A DNA stretch of 64,000 nt from Udeniomyces pyricola (lineage: Eukaryota > Basidiomycota > Tremellomycetes > Cystofilobasidiales > Mrakiaceae), in the NCBI GenBank assembly GCA_039545295.1, contig BCIK01000017.1:496001-560000 (forward strand), written 5' to 3'. Within the stretch, counting starts at the first letter, position 1, and each line of letters opens with the position of its first letter. Under the pieces are notes generated by a model, which worked only from the letters and a program-made list of their open reading frames with translations, was not told where the DNA came from and made no database searches. Made by a program: the position numbers and the translations under genes. Positions 24,860 through 35,914 of the stretch are shown here, piece after piece.

Positions 24860-25251
24860 TCGAGTTTCGAAAGCCGACGACGACGACGATGATGATGATG
24901 ATGACGGTTGTCAAGTGGATAGAGTGTATTGAAGGGTTTGGTTCGATGTGAGCCGGGTTGGTGTGATGGCTGAGAGGGTGGGGTTGGTAGATGGCAAGGG
25001 GTAAGACAAGGGGAGGGGGTTAGTTAGGGCAAGGAGGAGAGGGAGTTGTACGTTGTTACCCGCATCACTTATATGAAAACCACAAACAAAAACGAACACA
25101 AACATACGTATTTATGTGATCTACATACCATTCGCCATTCAAACCTCGAAGATTTTCTTTTGGTTTTTTTTTTGTTTCTTTTTTTGTTCTTTTTTTTTTT
25201 TTGTTCCTTCCCTCGGTTTGCCTCTTAACTGTCATTGCGATCATCTTTCCT

Positions 25252-25290
<39 letters not shown>

Positions 25291-26109
25291 GCATCTCTTG
25301 TACTATCGCGATTATGATTTATTTTTTTTCCTCTTTCTCAATGCTGAAGAAGAAAGTGCCAGCGTCAGGCTTCGAAGCAAAAGTGAGGGAGAAATCTTGA
25401 CTTTATGCAATAAAAGGAGAAATCGAGAGAGAGAGGAAAAAAAAGAGAAGGGGGGGGGGGNGGGGGAGGGCGCTCGATAACCAAGGAGCGACTCAGGAGA
25501 AAATATGAAATGATGAACCAGCTGCTGTTACTATATACTCGCGAAAAAAAAAGAAATGGGAAGGGATATGGGGGGGGGGGGCAACGAGGTGATGCGCGCA
25601 GAAGAGAAGCGAAGTTGAAATTTGGGATACGGAAGCCGAAAGGAAAACAAGATGATAATAAAAATGAAAGGAAGGAAGAAAGAAGGGAAGGAAGGAAAAA
25701 GATAAGGATCGAAACGATGTGGGGGTTGTGTTGGGCTTTTGTGAAGAGACGAGAAGGGAAAACAAGGGGGGGGGGGAGGAGGGAGGAGGGAGAAGAGCGG
25801 GCTTGGGAGGATTCAAGGTACAGTTAGGTTGGTTATGCGTTGTTGAGTCGAATTGGAACAAAGATTGGGTGGAATGAGATTGGGTTGACTTTGGGAGGTA
25901 AGGGAATAGACGACATGGATGATGAAAAAAGGAGAAGGGGGGAGGGGGGCGAGGGAATCTAGGAGTTAAACTCGAAGAAAAAGGATGTGAATGAAGAAGA
26001 GGTACAAAGCAGTAGAAAGATGTATGGGTTTTGAGTCTGAAGGCGGGTCCATAAGATGATGGCTGCGGAGAGCAAGATGAACGTTGTAATAGAGGTGAAA
26101 GGCATAAGG
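24860..26109. other. Convergent low-complexity 3' region
   Basis: DDB1 (plus) and the LEU5-like carrier (minus) converge here. The sequence consists of T-runs, a (CTTT)n microsatellite, poly-G runs near 25451-25470, 25571-25580 and 25766-25780, and purine-rich stretches. One N at 25461 sits in a G run. Long open frames such as 25493-26113 on the minus strand encode Ser/Pro/Phe-rich low-complexity peptides and are artefacts of composition. No gene is supported. Confidence 0.65.
25251..25290. repeat. (CTTT)n microsatellite
   Basis: About ten uninterrupted copies of the tetranucleotide in the convergent 3' region between DDB1 and the carrier gene. Confidence 0.95.
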
Positions 26110-28160
26110 TCATTTCTGACTCTGTGAGGTAGGTTGAAGATATGATGCATGAGAAGATGGTGTAGAACTGTTGAGGGTGGTGGAGGAAGGGAGGGGATAC
26201 TTCGAGCTTAAATGTCGAATGCTGGAGGAAACATGGGCAAGTGAGAAGAGGACAGGGGTTTGATCAGTGCTGAGTTCCCCAAGAAGACCAGATATCGAGA
26301 AGTTGAATGAGAATCTTCGTTGCTCCTGATACGTACTTCGTTTCATGAGTTGCCACGTAGCGTAGGATATACTAGGGTACGAAACACGAGAATCGGATAC
26401 AAAACGTCACATCATCAGCTCCTCGTGTCCATTGGGATTGACCACACCTCGACTCATGACTTCTATCCGGTGGGCAGCAGAAAAAAAAAACCACAGAGGA
26501 AGTAGAACGAACCTGGTCATGGGAACGACCTTGAGGTACCCAATTCCAAGTCCAACATAGAACCCTCTCCAGCCAGCCGTCTTCCATACAGCACCCGCGG
26601 CTTCCCTCCAACCAATCCAGTCCCTTCTTCCTTTCACCGCTCCTCCGACCTGCATCCGTCGTCGAACGACCTCGAACGGATAACTCGCCGTCTGCGACGC
26701 GACGCCCGCGACGGCTCCGCAGGCGAGATCGAAGCTCGTTCGATGGTCAGCGTAGAGTTGAGTGGGAAGGGCCGAACGAAGACGACCGTACGTCAGAAAG
26801 GAAATGCCGGCATAAGGAATCATTCCGAGGAGTGTGATGGAAAAGCCACGGTAAAAGGGAGAGAGCGGTAGAGATTGCAAGGCAGAGGGTTTCGCGCCGA
26901 ACATGGAGGACGCTAGCGGCGGGGATGATACGGACGTAACGGTGGAGGTGAGGGAGGAAGGCGTTGGTATCGGTGGTGGCGTGACTGAGGGGACGGTCGA
27001 TGCTGCTGATATCACGACGGGAGCTCGGTTCTCGTGATAGATCAAGCGAATGATCTCGGTCAAGGATGTCCGTTCGGCCGTCCGCGTCTGGAACGCTAAA
27101 CGCACGCGAATCAGCTCGAGGGGATATGTGCAGAACACGGCGGCGATGCCTGGAATGATGAAGAAGAAAGATATTGTAAGCGGGGTGAGATTGTTCTAGA
27201 GGAAAAGTGGCTGATCCTATGGAGTCAACCGTACACAGGTCATAGGTCGTCCGGTCCGAAAGAGAGGATTGAAACGAAAGAACAGATTACTTACCTGATG
27301 TTGCGCCAGCTGTAAAGAGGAGGGCTGATGTTTCGGACGCTTTGGTGGGCATAAGATACTGGAGACAACGAAAGCACAAGATATCGTTGAGCTGATGCAA
27401 CAAACCATAGCATCATAGGTGGGATCCCAACGCACGTAATGAACCCGATCGTAGAGCATGAACTTGATGCCGGCATAGGGAAAGATTCGAAGAAGTGTTG
27501 CAAGGTGGCCTTGAAGGAGACCTCGGACACCGGTAGAGGAATAGATTTCTTGCATCGAAAGATAGAGACCTTTGAAAGAACCTGGGGAAAGGAGTGGAAG
27601 AAAGGGGTGTAAGTACGCGGGCTGAGGGGAAGAAGAGCTAGGAAATTAACGTCGCATACCTTGGTACTTCTTGAAGTCTGGGTTGGATGTCTGGAAGAGG
27701 ATCTTAACTCTATCTAGAGGAGCGACCGCTGTCTTGGCCTAAAAGAAAATTTAGCGGTACAAGTAAGAACAGAGACGAGGTGCAGAGAGCACATGCAGAA
27801 GCATGTGAAGGCGCAGAAAGCAGCCCGGCTAAGCCAGTGAGCGGAGGAAGCACGTACCACACATCCTGCTATTCCACCCGCGATCCCACTTCTGATGGCT
27901 GGTTGAGGGAGCCATAATAACGGGCGAATGATATCGACGAGATCAGTGATTCAGACGAGGTCGATGAGCTTTCGAAGGGACACCAGACAAGGCGACGAAC
28001 CAAAGTCCCAGGAATGCTTATCCTCCTTGGCGCGTTGGTGGCTTTGCTCGAGCCAGTGAAGGGGCTCGGTAAGGATGCTCGCCTCGGGCTGTATGGGCGG
28101 ATGGTTTGAGGAGCGTGATGGACCTGGTGCGTCGGCACGGGACGATGGGGATGGAGCCAT
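26110..28160 (-). CDS. LEU5: Mitochondrial carrier, LEU5/SLC25A16-like (CoA transport)
   Basis: Three-repeat inner-membrane carrier; the LEU5 group supports coenzyme A accumulation in the matrix. After the N-terminal disordered head (ATG at 28160; the codon 12 bases upstream is a TTG), splicing gives [18 protein letters not shown]. The three carrier signatures are [22 protein letters not shown] and [28 protein letters not shown] and [18 protein letters not shown] (the last joined across the 26.51 kb intron) are characteristic of the LEU5/Graves-carrier branch. A Ser/Pro/Thr-rich insertion of about 45 residues lies in the loop before the fourth helix (26.9-27.0 kb). The 3' end is uncertain: the frame stays open to 26110, but a GTACGT donor right after LMKR (near 26334) could start a further intron. 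Confidence 0.85.
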
Positions 28161-28758
28161 GTGGGGAGGCAAGAGGAAGGCAAAAGGGGTGGTCGTATGT
28201 GGTCGTGAGAAGGATGACGCGTGTGAGGAGTGGACGGAAAACCGGTTGGCTCGGTCATCGACGGCCTTGTCTTTGCCGGCCAGCAGCGCTCATGGATGAT
28301 TATGATCGGTACGATAATTGGGTATATATATATATATATATATTCCGCTGTTTCCTTTCGTTTCTTGCTGTTTTGTTGGACGAGTCATGTATAGAAAGCA
28401 TCAATGGTCAATCATGAGTATGACGGTGCAGAGCATGCATGTACAGACGTGGATCGATGATCTATGGGAACGCGTTGATTGGCTGTTGTATGATGCATGT
28501 ACGTATATATAAAACGCTCTATAAGTTATGTATTCATGAACATGCCTGACGATTACTCTTGCATCATGCATCATGCATCACAGAAGAGCACTGTATAGTA
28601 TACAAGTGACCGTAAGACCGGCTGCTCCAGCTGTTGCAGGTGATGGATGAGCTCATGTTGGTTGCCCCTTTGGACGTTTCATTTCCCCCCTGAATGAATC
28701 ATCACTACTAGTCACTCACTCACTCAACCCATCACCCTCACATCTCCCTACCCTCATC
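28161..28758. other. Divergent promoter region
   Basis: About 600 bases separate the LEU5-like carrier (minus) from MMS2 (plus). It contains a (TA)n tract at 28321-28343, a short tandem of GCATCAT near 28563-28580 and a CT/CA-rich stretch just before the MMS2 start. No specific transcription factor site is claimed. Confidence 0.55.
28321..28343. repeat. (TA)n microsatellite in divergent promoter
   Basis: Alternating TA run in the spacer between the carrier gene and MMS2. It could serve as a TATA-like element for either gene or simply be a variable microsatellite. Confidence 0.85.
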
Positions 28759-30039
28759 ATGTCTGCCGCTGGTCCGTCCATGCGCTCTCTCCTCGCCACC
28801 TATCCCACCTTTGGTCAACCACCCCTGACTCACTTCGTCCTTGTCTACCCTCCCCATCAACACAGTGCCCCGTAACTTTGTACTGCTTGGAGAGCTCGAA
28901 AAGGGAGAAAAGGGCATCGGAGATGGCAGCTGCTCTTACGGTCTCGACGTCAGTCTCTCCTCCAATGCCTGTCCCTGTCCCTGTCCCTCTGACCACACTC
29001 CTCGGCTTACCTCATCGATGCCATAGTCGTCTTGACTGACACCATTCTCGACCAATCAAATCTGCTCGAACCTCGCTTGTCCCTGTCTCTGTCCCTCTTC
29101 CTTTCCTCGTCGTTTGCCGTTCTCTCATCCGATCCATCCTGCTCGACCCCCCACTCCTGGCTTTGTTCATTCAGGATGGAGATGACATGGACATGAAGTC
29201 CTGGAACGGAACCATCATCGGACCTGGTCACGTACGTACCCTGTCATCTGCCGGCTGTTTTAAGTCATCATAGCCTTTCGATACTCGCTGTTGCGCGTTC
29301 TTTGGTCACCCTCCCGCGGCTGGCCGTCGATCCCCCTTCGCTCGAGCTCCTCTGCGCTCCTTCTCTACAATTGTCCCCGAGACTATATCTGTCCGCATAT
29401 GATCTCTGGCCAAATTCCCTTGCTAACATCAAACTCTGCTGTCTGACATCGATCACGCGTCAACAAAACCATCATCCACCATTTCGTTTCCGGGCTGTTC
29501 CTTTGCTTCCCCTCCCTCATCTACTCCATCACCTTGATCTTCAATGTACATGCCTTTGTAATTCTCAGACCGTCTTTGAGAACCGAATTTACTCTGTCGC
29601 TATCACCTGTGGCCCTCAGTACCCTTCCCAGCCCCCGACCGTCCGCTTTCGAACCCGAATCGTCCTCCCGGGCGTCTCGTCGAGCAATGGCATCGTAAGT
29701 CGCGCCGGAAAGCAGTCGCAGTACTTGCGACACCAAATTTGTGAAGGGTTGTTGCTCAATTCTGTCTGCTGCTCTGGTCTCTTTGACAGCTGAGCCCCAA
29801 GGAGATGAAGACGACTGCTCTCCACAACTGGAACCGTAACATGAGTCTCGAGACTGTTCTTGTCGCCCTGAGGAAGTCAGTTTATTTCTATCTCGGAGCT
29901 CACGTCCATCCTGCTAAATGGTCCAACATACTGATGCCGACCGTCTTTTGCCTGAAACCTCCATATTTATACACACAGGGAGATGGCCGAACCCTCGAAC
30001 CGAAAGATTCCTCAACCTTCCGAGGGCAGCGAGTACTAG
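28759..30039 (+). CDS. MMS2: MMS2/UEV1 ubiquitin-conjugating enzyme variant
   Basis: Catalytically inactive E2 variant that pairs with Ubc13 to build K63-linked ubiquitin chains in post-replication DNA repair. Six exons: 28759-28771 (13 nt), 28866-28948, 29175-29231, 29569-29694, 29790-29875 and 29979-30039; they sum to 426 nt, giving 141 residues, the family's usual length. The protein reads [20 protein letters not shown], then [48 protein letters not shown] and SSSNGI, near-identical in pattern to yeast and animal UEVs. The active-site Cys region of true E2s is absent, as expected. The C-terminal extension [19 protein letters not shown] is a little longer than in yeast Mms2. Every exon join is supported by frame and splice signals. 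Confidence 0.97.
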
Positions 30040-30909
30040 ACGACGTCCTGTCCCTTTTCGCCTGGTGTTCTTGCTCCTCATAGCCTGCTCGAGTTTTCGT
30101 CATCTCGGATAAATCATACAAAGAGTGGACAGAGGGGACAACTTTGGTGACTTGTACAGGATCTCGATCTATGGCTTGGCTGCTATATTCTTTCTCTGTC
30201 TTGTTTGGTTTTTTTTTTTTTTTGCCTTCATCTATTTGCATGGACTGTTACCGTTTGTCTCGCGCTTTCTAGCCTCTTAGATGATCAGGAGTAAGTCGTC
30301 AAGACAGAACAAATGACCGTGCCGTTGAATCAGACTACCGCACCAGAAAAGAGCTGCATCTCACCGGTACCTGGCAACGATGAAGATGATACTGTAACGC
30401 GGCGCATGACACGCTGCTGCGCGTTTGCCGGAAATTGTCATATGCATGTTGATGCCCCAATGTGGCCAGACTTGGGTACGACATGGGCGTATATATATGC
30501 AAGGGGATCAGACCGAGTACAGTCAATCCTAGAGCTTTAATCTTGGTCAAAGGAAGGGCGCTTGAGAAAATTTGAAGCAATCGCATCGAGAAGTTGTATA
30601 TCAGGTAATATATATATCTACTGGCAGCTAAGAACTCTAATCAAGTTGGTTGTTCCTGCAGTCGGTTACTCCTTCACGTCTTCACGAGCTTCGGCTTTCG
30701 CCAAGCCCTCCCGACACTCCTTCCCTTGCCATCAATCAACCCTGATACTCGGTGTACTCGATTCACTCGCCTTGAAGAGCACGTCAATCGCCAGTCTAGC
30801 CCATAGATCACCGGTCAAACCATTCTTGCAACCACATCAAGCCTTCAGCGGCGATTCCACCTCCCAACTGCTTGTCGCGTCCTACTCCAATAGCTCGTTC
30901 CCGTCCACC
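30040..30909. other. Intergenic region (MMS2 3' end, mannosidase promoter)
   Basis: About 870 bases. It contains the MMS2 3' UTR, a TATATATAT tract at 30490-30498, and a pyrimidine-rich leader before the ATG at 30910. The frame of the mannosidase first exon is open upstream to 30562, but the earlier in-frame sequence does not look like protein and the hydrophobic anchor is best explained by the 30910 start. Confidence 0.5.
30490..30498 (+). promoter_or_regulatory. Possible TATA element
   Basis: TATATATAT lies about 410 bases upstream of the GH47 mannosidase start codon. It is the best TATA-like match in the interval, but a distance this large needs a long leader or an intron in the 5' UTR, so the assignment is weak. 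Confidence 0.25.
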
Positions 30910-33900
30910 ATGTCCTTCTTCCACTTGCTCGTCAAGTATCTCCTTCGCTCAAAGACAATCGCTCCCGTAGCCTGCTTCCTTATCCTTGTTGTCATATTCC
31001 TTGCAAGTACCATTAATTCTCCTCCCCCTTACGACGATTGGGAGAGCGGCCCTCGAGGCTGGGAGCAAGATGGACACCGACCGCATCACCCACACGGTCC
31101 CCCTCCCGACGACGTCATCGCAGCCCTATCTCCTCCACCTATCGTCGTAGGCCCTGGTCCTGAAGCAGCATCTCGACCAGTTAAACCTCCACGAGTCCTT
31201 ATCAACGCAACGACCTACGTTGCCGATCGTCTCCCCCCAGATTTCCCGCCTCCCGATTCCCTCCTCTCTCCGTTCGATCCGCTCTTCACGCGCTTCCGCA
31301 CTCTTTCCGACGAAGCATCTCCCTCTTTGCTTTCCTCCTCTACACCTCCAAACGAACACAAATTTCCAGATGAAAACCTCCACCTCATTCGGCCTGCAAA
31401 ATCACCCCCGCTTGTACCCGCCGGTGGGACGTGGACTCCCCCCGTTGGGTCGTTTGCTCAGAGATGGAAGCCGCCCAAGATGGGGGAGAAAAAGGTCATG
31501 CCTCAAATTCAGGCTGATTTCCATGATGGTTGGGAGACGGCGGAGGAGAAGAAAACCAGGGAAGCAAGAAGAGAGGCAGTCCGAGGGGCGTTCCTGTAAG
31601 TATCTTAACGGATCGAAGAAGTCTCTTAACGGATCGAAGGCAAGGGCCGGCGGGTTGTCCCTGCATTACAAATGTCTGCAAGACCTCCCTTGTTGACTGG
31701 ACGATAACCATCTTCTTCCTTTCTACACGTAGTCATGCCTGGGGAGGTTACAAGGAAGCAGCTTGGGGTCACGATGAAGTTCGACCCGTCTCTGGAACTC
31801 CGTGAGTCTTGCTTGCGCAGTCCTAGCTTCAAACCTTCCACAACGGAAAATTGAGTTATCTTCTGACTACTCTTCTGTCAGGTTCATTTTACTAACGTTG
31901 ACATCTTGATCGCAAACATGCTACATCAACAGAGCGGATCCGTTCATGGGGTGGTAAGTCTTTCCTGCATGTAGTTAAGCTGGCGTACTGGGTGCGGTTA
32001 TTGTTTGGTTCAGCCTATTTTCTAACACTCCAAGCCATATATGCATTGTTTCTTGATGATCCGGTTCTCGGAGTATAGGGGAGCTTCAATTGTAGAGTCA
32101 GTCGAACTTTCTCAGATGCGTGCTCATTGGGATTCACTTGAGCTTGCTATTGTACGGGCAAAATACAGGACACTCACACGTTTTTGTTCACCTTGGTCCA
32201 ACTCGCCTTCCTTTCCTCTTTCTCGCCATTCAGCACTCTCGATACCCTCCTGCTCCTTCGTCTTCCTGCCGAGTACCTCCATGCTCGCAAGCATGTTCGT
32301 GAGCTTGACTTTGGTATCATCTCTGGCATCGATTGGGGTCGCAATACCCCCTGGTCCGGGCCCAAGACAGCCTCTATCCACGCATTTGAGACGGTCATTC
32401 GGTACCTCGGTGGTTTGTTGGGAGCCTACGATTTATCAGGTGATGAGTTGATGCTGAAGAGAGCGGAAGAGTTGGGAAAGGTACGTCTGGTTGCACTATT
32501 CTCAAAAATGCCTCAAATATCGATCTGACTGATACAGGAAATCTTTTTCCTTGTTTGGAGCAGATCATGATGCCCGTATGGGACTCCAGCTCCGGTATCC
32601 CCCTTAGTCGAATCAACCCCAAATAGTTCGTCTTCAACACTTGTACGGGAAACAACACCGCTGAACTCCCAGTTGAATCTTGTGTGTTACCATCTATTTA
32701 CTAGCCCCAGCCCGACGTATGGAGGTCATTCCATTCAGCTGGCCGAAGCCGGAACCCTTCTTTTGGAATTCACTCGACTTTCTCAGCTCACCGGCAATCG
32801 TGCGTGACTCGACCCGTATCATCCTTTGTTTTGACCTTTGGAACGCAACCTCACCATTCACATTTCTTTTCTATTTTTCGGACTTAACTTCAGAAACTTA
32901 CTACCACATGGCTCAACGTGCTATGGACTATCTCGACAAGGAGCTTACGCCAAAGTCGCCCTACGCCCCGCTCCTCCCCACCGTCTTTACGACTGAGCTG
33001 TATCGAGGAGGAACGTCGAGCTCATTCAGTATCGGTGGACAAGCAGACAGTTACTACGAGTGAGTCCCAAGAGCAAGGATGAGTCGTCGACATGGCCATA
33101 TGTTGGTCGGGGAGTGCGAAAACAGGGCAAAGTTCACTGACGCTTTCGCTCTGTTCGGATTCGTTAGGTATATCATCAAGCAACACCTGCTCCTCCGAGG
33201 TGCGATGCCGCAGTACTCTCATCTTGTAAATTTACTCTTCTCCCCACGACGCATATGGTTGGACTAACAGTCACGATCTCACTCACCTTCGTTTGACGGA
33301 CGCTGACCTTGTCCGTTCTTCGCTTTTTGTAGCACACCAAATTCGTCAACAAAGCAACCCAGCTCCTTTTCCGACCGATCGAAGTCGTCCCAGGAAAAGA
33401 TCTTCTTGTGAGATTTCCCTTCTTTCGTTTTTTTTTCTCTTAGCTCTGAGTGTATGCGTTCCCTCCTGTTCTGACTCTTGATGGACTCTTCCAGGCGGCA
33501 GGGGAATTCAAGCGGGGTCGCTACTATGCCTCGATGGAGCATCTCAGTTGCTTCGTCGGCGCCATCCTAGGACTGGGAGCTAAACTCCTCGATCGATCGC
33601 CTGACCTCGAGAACGCCAAGAGGCTGTCACAGACGTGCTATTATCTTGTGCGTAACCGCAAGGATCCCTTGTAGTCTTTGCCCCGAAACTAAAATCAGAT
33701 TGTATCCCGTTGAGGTGGGGACGTAAATGATCGTACTGATACCATCCCGTCCCTCTGCTTGATGTTGTATCAATTTTCAATCTTTACAGGGCGCCTCCCA
33801 ACCTTCTGGCATCCAACCGGAACGCGCCGATTTCTACCTTCCGACCGAGACCCGCGCGACTGAGATCGTAGTCGATGCCGAAACGTCGGTCGAGGTTACG

Positions 33901-34953
33901 ATCCCGCGCGGGACACCCCTTGGTGTCAAGTCCATGCACAAACATTACATCAACCGGCCCGAATCCCTCGAGACGGTTTTCTACCTCTTCCGCATCACGG
34001 GCGACAAGAGATATCAGGACCAAGGGTGGAGGATGTTCAGTGATTGGGTCAGAGTTGCAAAGGCCGAGTGGGGGTTCTCGTCCATCGCCGACGGTAAGAC
34101 CACTGTTTACCATATCGGGGCTTACATGGAAAGCGGGATAGGAAAATGGAACTTGCTCGTCATTTGGATGTCTAACCTATATCTTCCCCTCGGCCATTGA
34201 CTCGCATGTTGATGATGATCTTTTCACCCACTTCTTTCCTTCCCAGTCAAATCCACCGACCCTTACTTCACCGACAATATGGAGAGCTTCACCTTTGCCG
34301 AGACGCTCAAGTAAGCTTTTTCTCTCTCTCCTATTGCACTCCTCTCAGTCTCATCTTGCTCTTCCTTCCGTAGTCCCCACTCATTTCTTTTTCTGTGTTT
34401 CGATCGACGGCCTCTTCGTGCTGTCAATCAGGTATTACTATCTGCTTTTTGAAGATCCTCACGTCATGTCGCTGGACGACTACGTTCTCAACGTAAGCTC
34501 CCCCTCCCCCTTCCCCCCCCCCCCCCCCCCCCCTCATCCTTGCAATCATAACTATCTTTTACTCTCCTACTTTGACTCGTCCAACCTCCTTCAAATTGAA
34601 CCCCATTTCGTTCCTCTGCTTTTCCTCTTTTCCCGTTTCGGTTCCCCCCCTCCTCCATTCTCGTGGTGCCCATGCAACATCCCTTCTAGACCGAAGCCCA
34701 TCCCTTCATCCACTCCCCAACTCTCTCTCCAGGCTCCTCTCACCTCTTTGATCCCTCGACGATTCCGGACTCTGAGCGAACAGCTCCTATCGGGGATGGA
34801 ACGGCCGTTCAAAAACGGGCGGTGCTCGTCGAGCGAGAGCAGTTGGAAGCGTCGCTCGTCAAAGCGAGCGGGGAGAAGGACGAGAAGAACGAGAAGAAAA
34901 AACAGAAGCAGAAGCAGAAGGAACGGTTGCCAGCCGTTGGGGGTTCGGTATGA
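30910..34953 (+). CDS. GH47 class I alpha-1,2-mannosidase (mannosyl-oligosaccharide trimming)
   Basis: Trims alpha-1,2-linked mannose from N-glycans in the ER or Golgi. It is a type II membrane protein: cytosolic MSFFHLLVKYLLRSK, then a hydrophobic anchor at about residues 18-36, then a Pro-rich stem of roughly 150 residues. Catalytic-domain blocks follow through many short exons: HAWGGYKEAAWGHDEVRPVS, SIVESVDTLLLL, ETVIRYLGGLLGAYDLSGD, the SPTYGGHSIQLAEAGTLLLE block, SFSIGGQADSYYEYIIKQ, CFVGAILGLGA, RPESLETVFYLFRITGD, FTFAETLKYYYLLF and YVLNTEAHPF. The last holds the conserved Thr that binds the calcium ion in this family. The start at 30910 was chosen because the anchor follows directly. 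The C-terminus is a lysine/glutamine-rich tail. ER versus Golgi location is not decided. The last intron contains a run of 21 C. Confidence 0.93.
31603..31639. repeat. Short tandem duplication just inside an intron
   Basis: The 21-base unit starting TCTTAACGGATCGAAG is followed at once by a second copy matching over its first 16 bases (31624-31639). It begins only a few bases after the GTAAGT donor of a mannosidase intron and therefore does not change the protein. Confidence 0.85.
34513..34533. repeat. 21-nt C homopolymer in an intron
   Basis: An uninterrupted C run downstream of a GTAAGC donor in the last intron of the mannosidase gene. Confidence 0.85.
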
Positions 34954-35914
34954 GGCTGGGGTGGGTGCTGGTTGGAATGGGTTGGAGAGCGTTTAGTCGA
35001 GTTTGGAGTCAACCCGATTACATTGGAAGGAAGAGGAGGAGGAGGGGACGGAGAGATGGTCTTGAGGACTCTCGGGTGGTGGGGTGTCATCGGCATCTTA
35101 TCAGTCTTGATCGGAGCCTGAACTCTTCCAACTCGGTGGGAACGGTAGACATGGAATGCATAATCATCAGCGCTGGGATTTGCGTATGTCGTTTCATATG
35201 GTGATTTCGTTTCAACATCGTCAGAGCAGTAGCTCGAAGTCGATGTCTCCCTCCATATTTTACGTATACATATCCGTAGTAGTAGTACTAGGCATCACAC
35301 TCCTGAACCCGTTCGTTCTTTTTTTTTCTTTCCAATTATCCACACTCGACTTTATCTTTCAACCTATTCTTCTGGACATTTCCGATTCACCATCATGTGT
35401 CCGAAAGCCGCTCGATGCATGGAAACGTATCCCTCATAGTATATATAGTTATGAACACCTCTCTCTCTTCAATAATCCCTTCTCAATTCACCAAGTGTCT
35501 TCAATCCTTGTAAACGATATCTGCATTCCCTCTTTTCTCGTCTCCATCTCAGTCGTCTCGGCATCATGCGACTAGAATGTTTTGTTTTTTTTTTCTCTTT
35601 CTTCCTTTTTCATCCTTCTTTCCGGCCCGCGGCCTGGTAAACGTAGTTTTGCTACATTTACGTCGTTCTCAAGACTTCCATCCTAGCCCGTATATACCTA
35701 TGTACATCATCATCATCAACAACAACATCTCATTATCAACGTACACAACCGTCATCCAAGAGAACCCCCCATGGACTATATCAACAGACCGGCATCGGCG
35801 GTCTGCCTAACCCTGCCTGCCCTCTCGACTCTTTTCTGTAACCCCAGGATTGGAAAAGAAAACCCCTCCAATCCCTCTCTCTCTCTAGTCCCTTGGCTTC
35901 TCCGTTTGTTGGTC
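34954..35914. other. Convergent 3' region
   Basis: About 960 bases between the stop codons of the mannosidase (plus) and the PCS60-like gene (minus). T-rich with short open frames of no recognisable content (35156-35575, 35577-35810). It should hold both 3' UTRs and polyadenylation signals; no gene is supported. Confidence 0.55.

Noticed and set aside
25493..26113. Long minus-strand open frame in low-complexity DNA
   Set aside because: The peptide is Ser/Pro/Phe repeats only, arises from GA/CT-rich DNA, and shows no domain.
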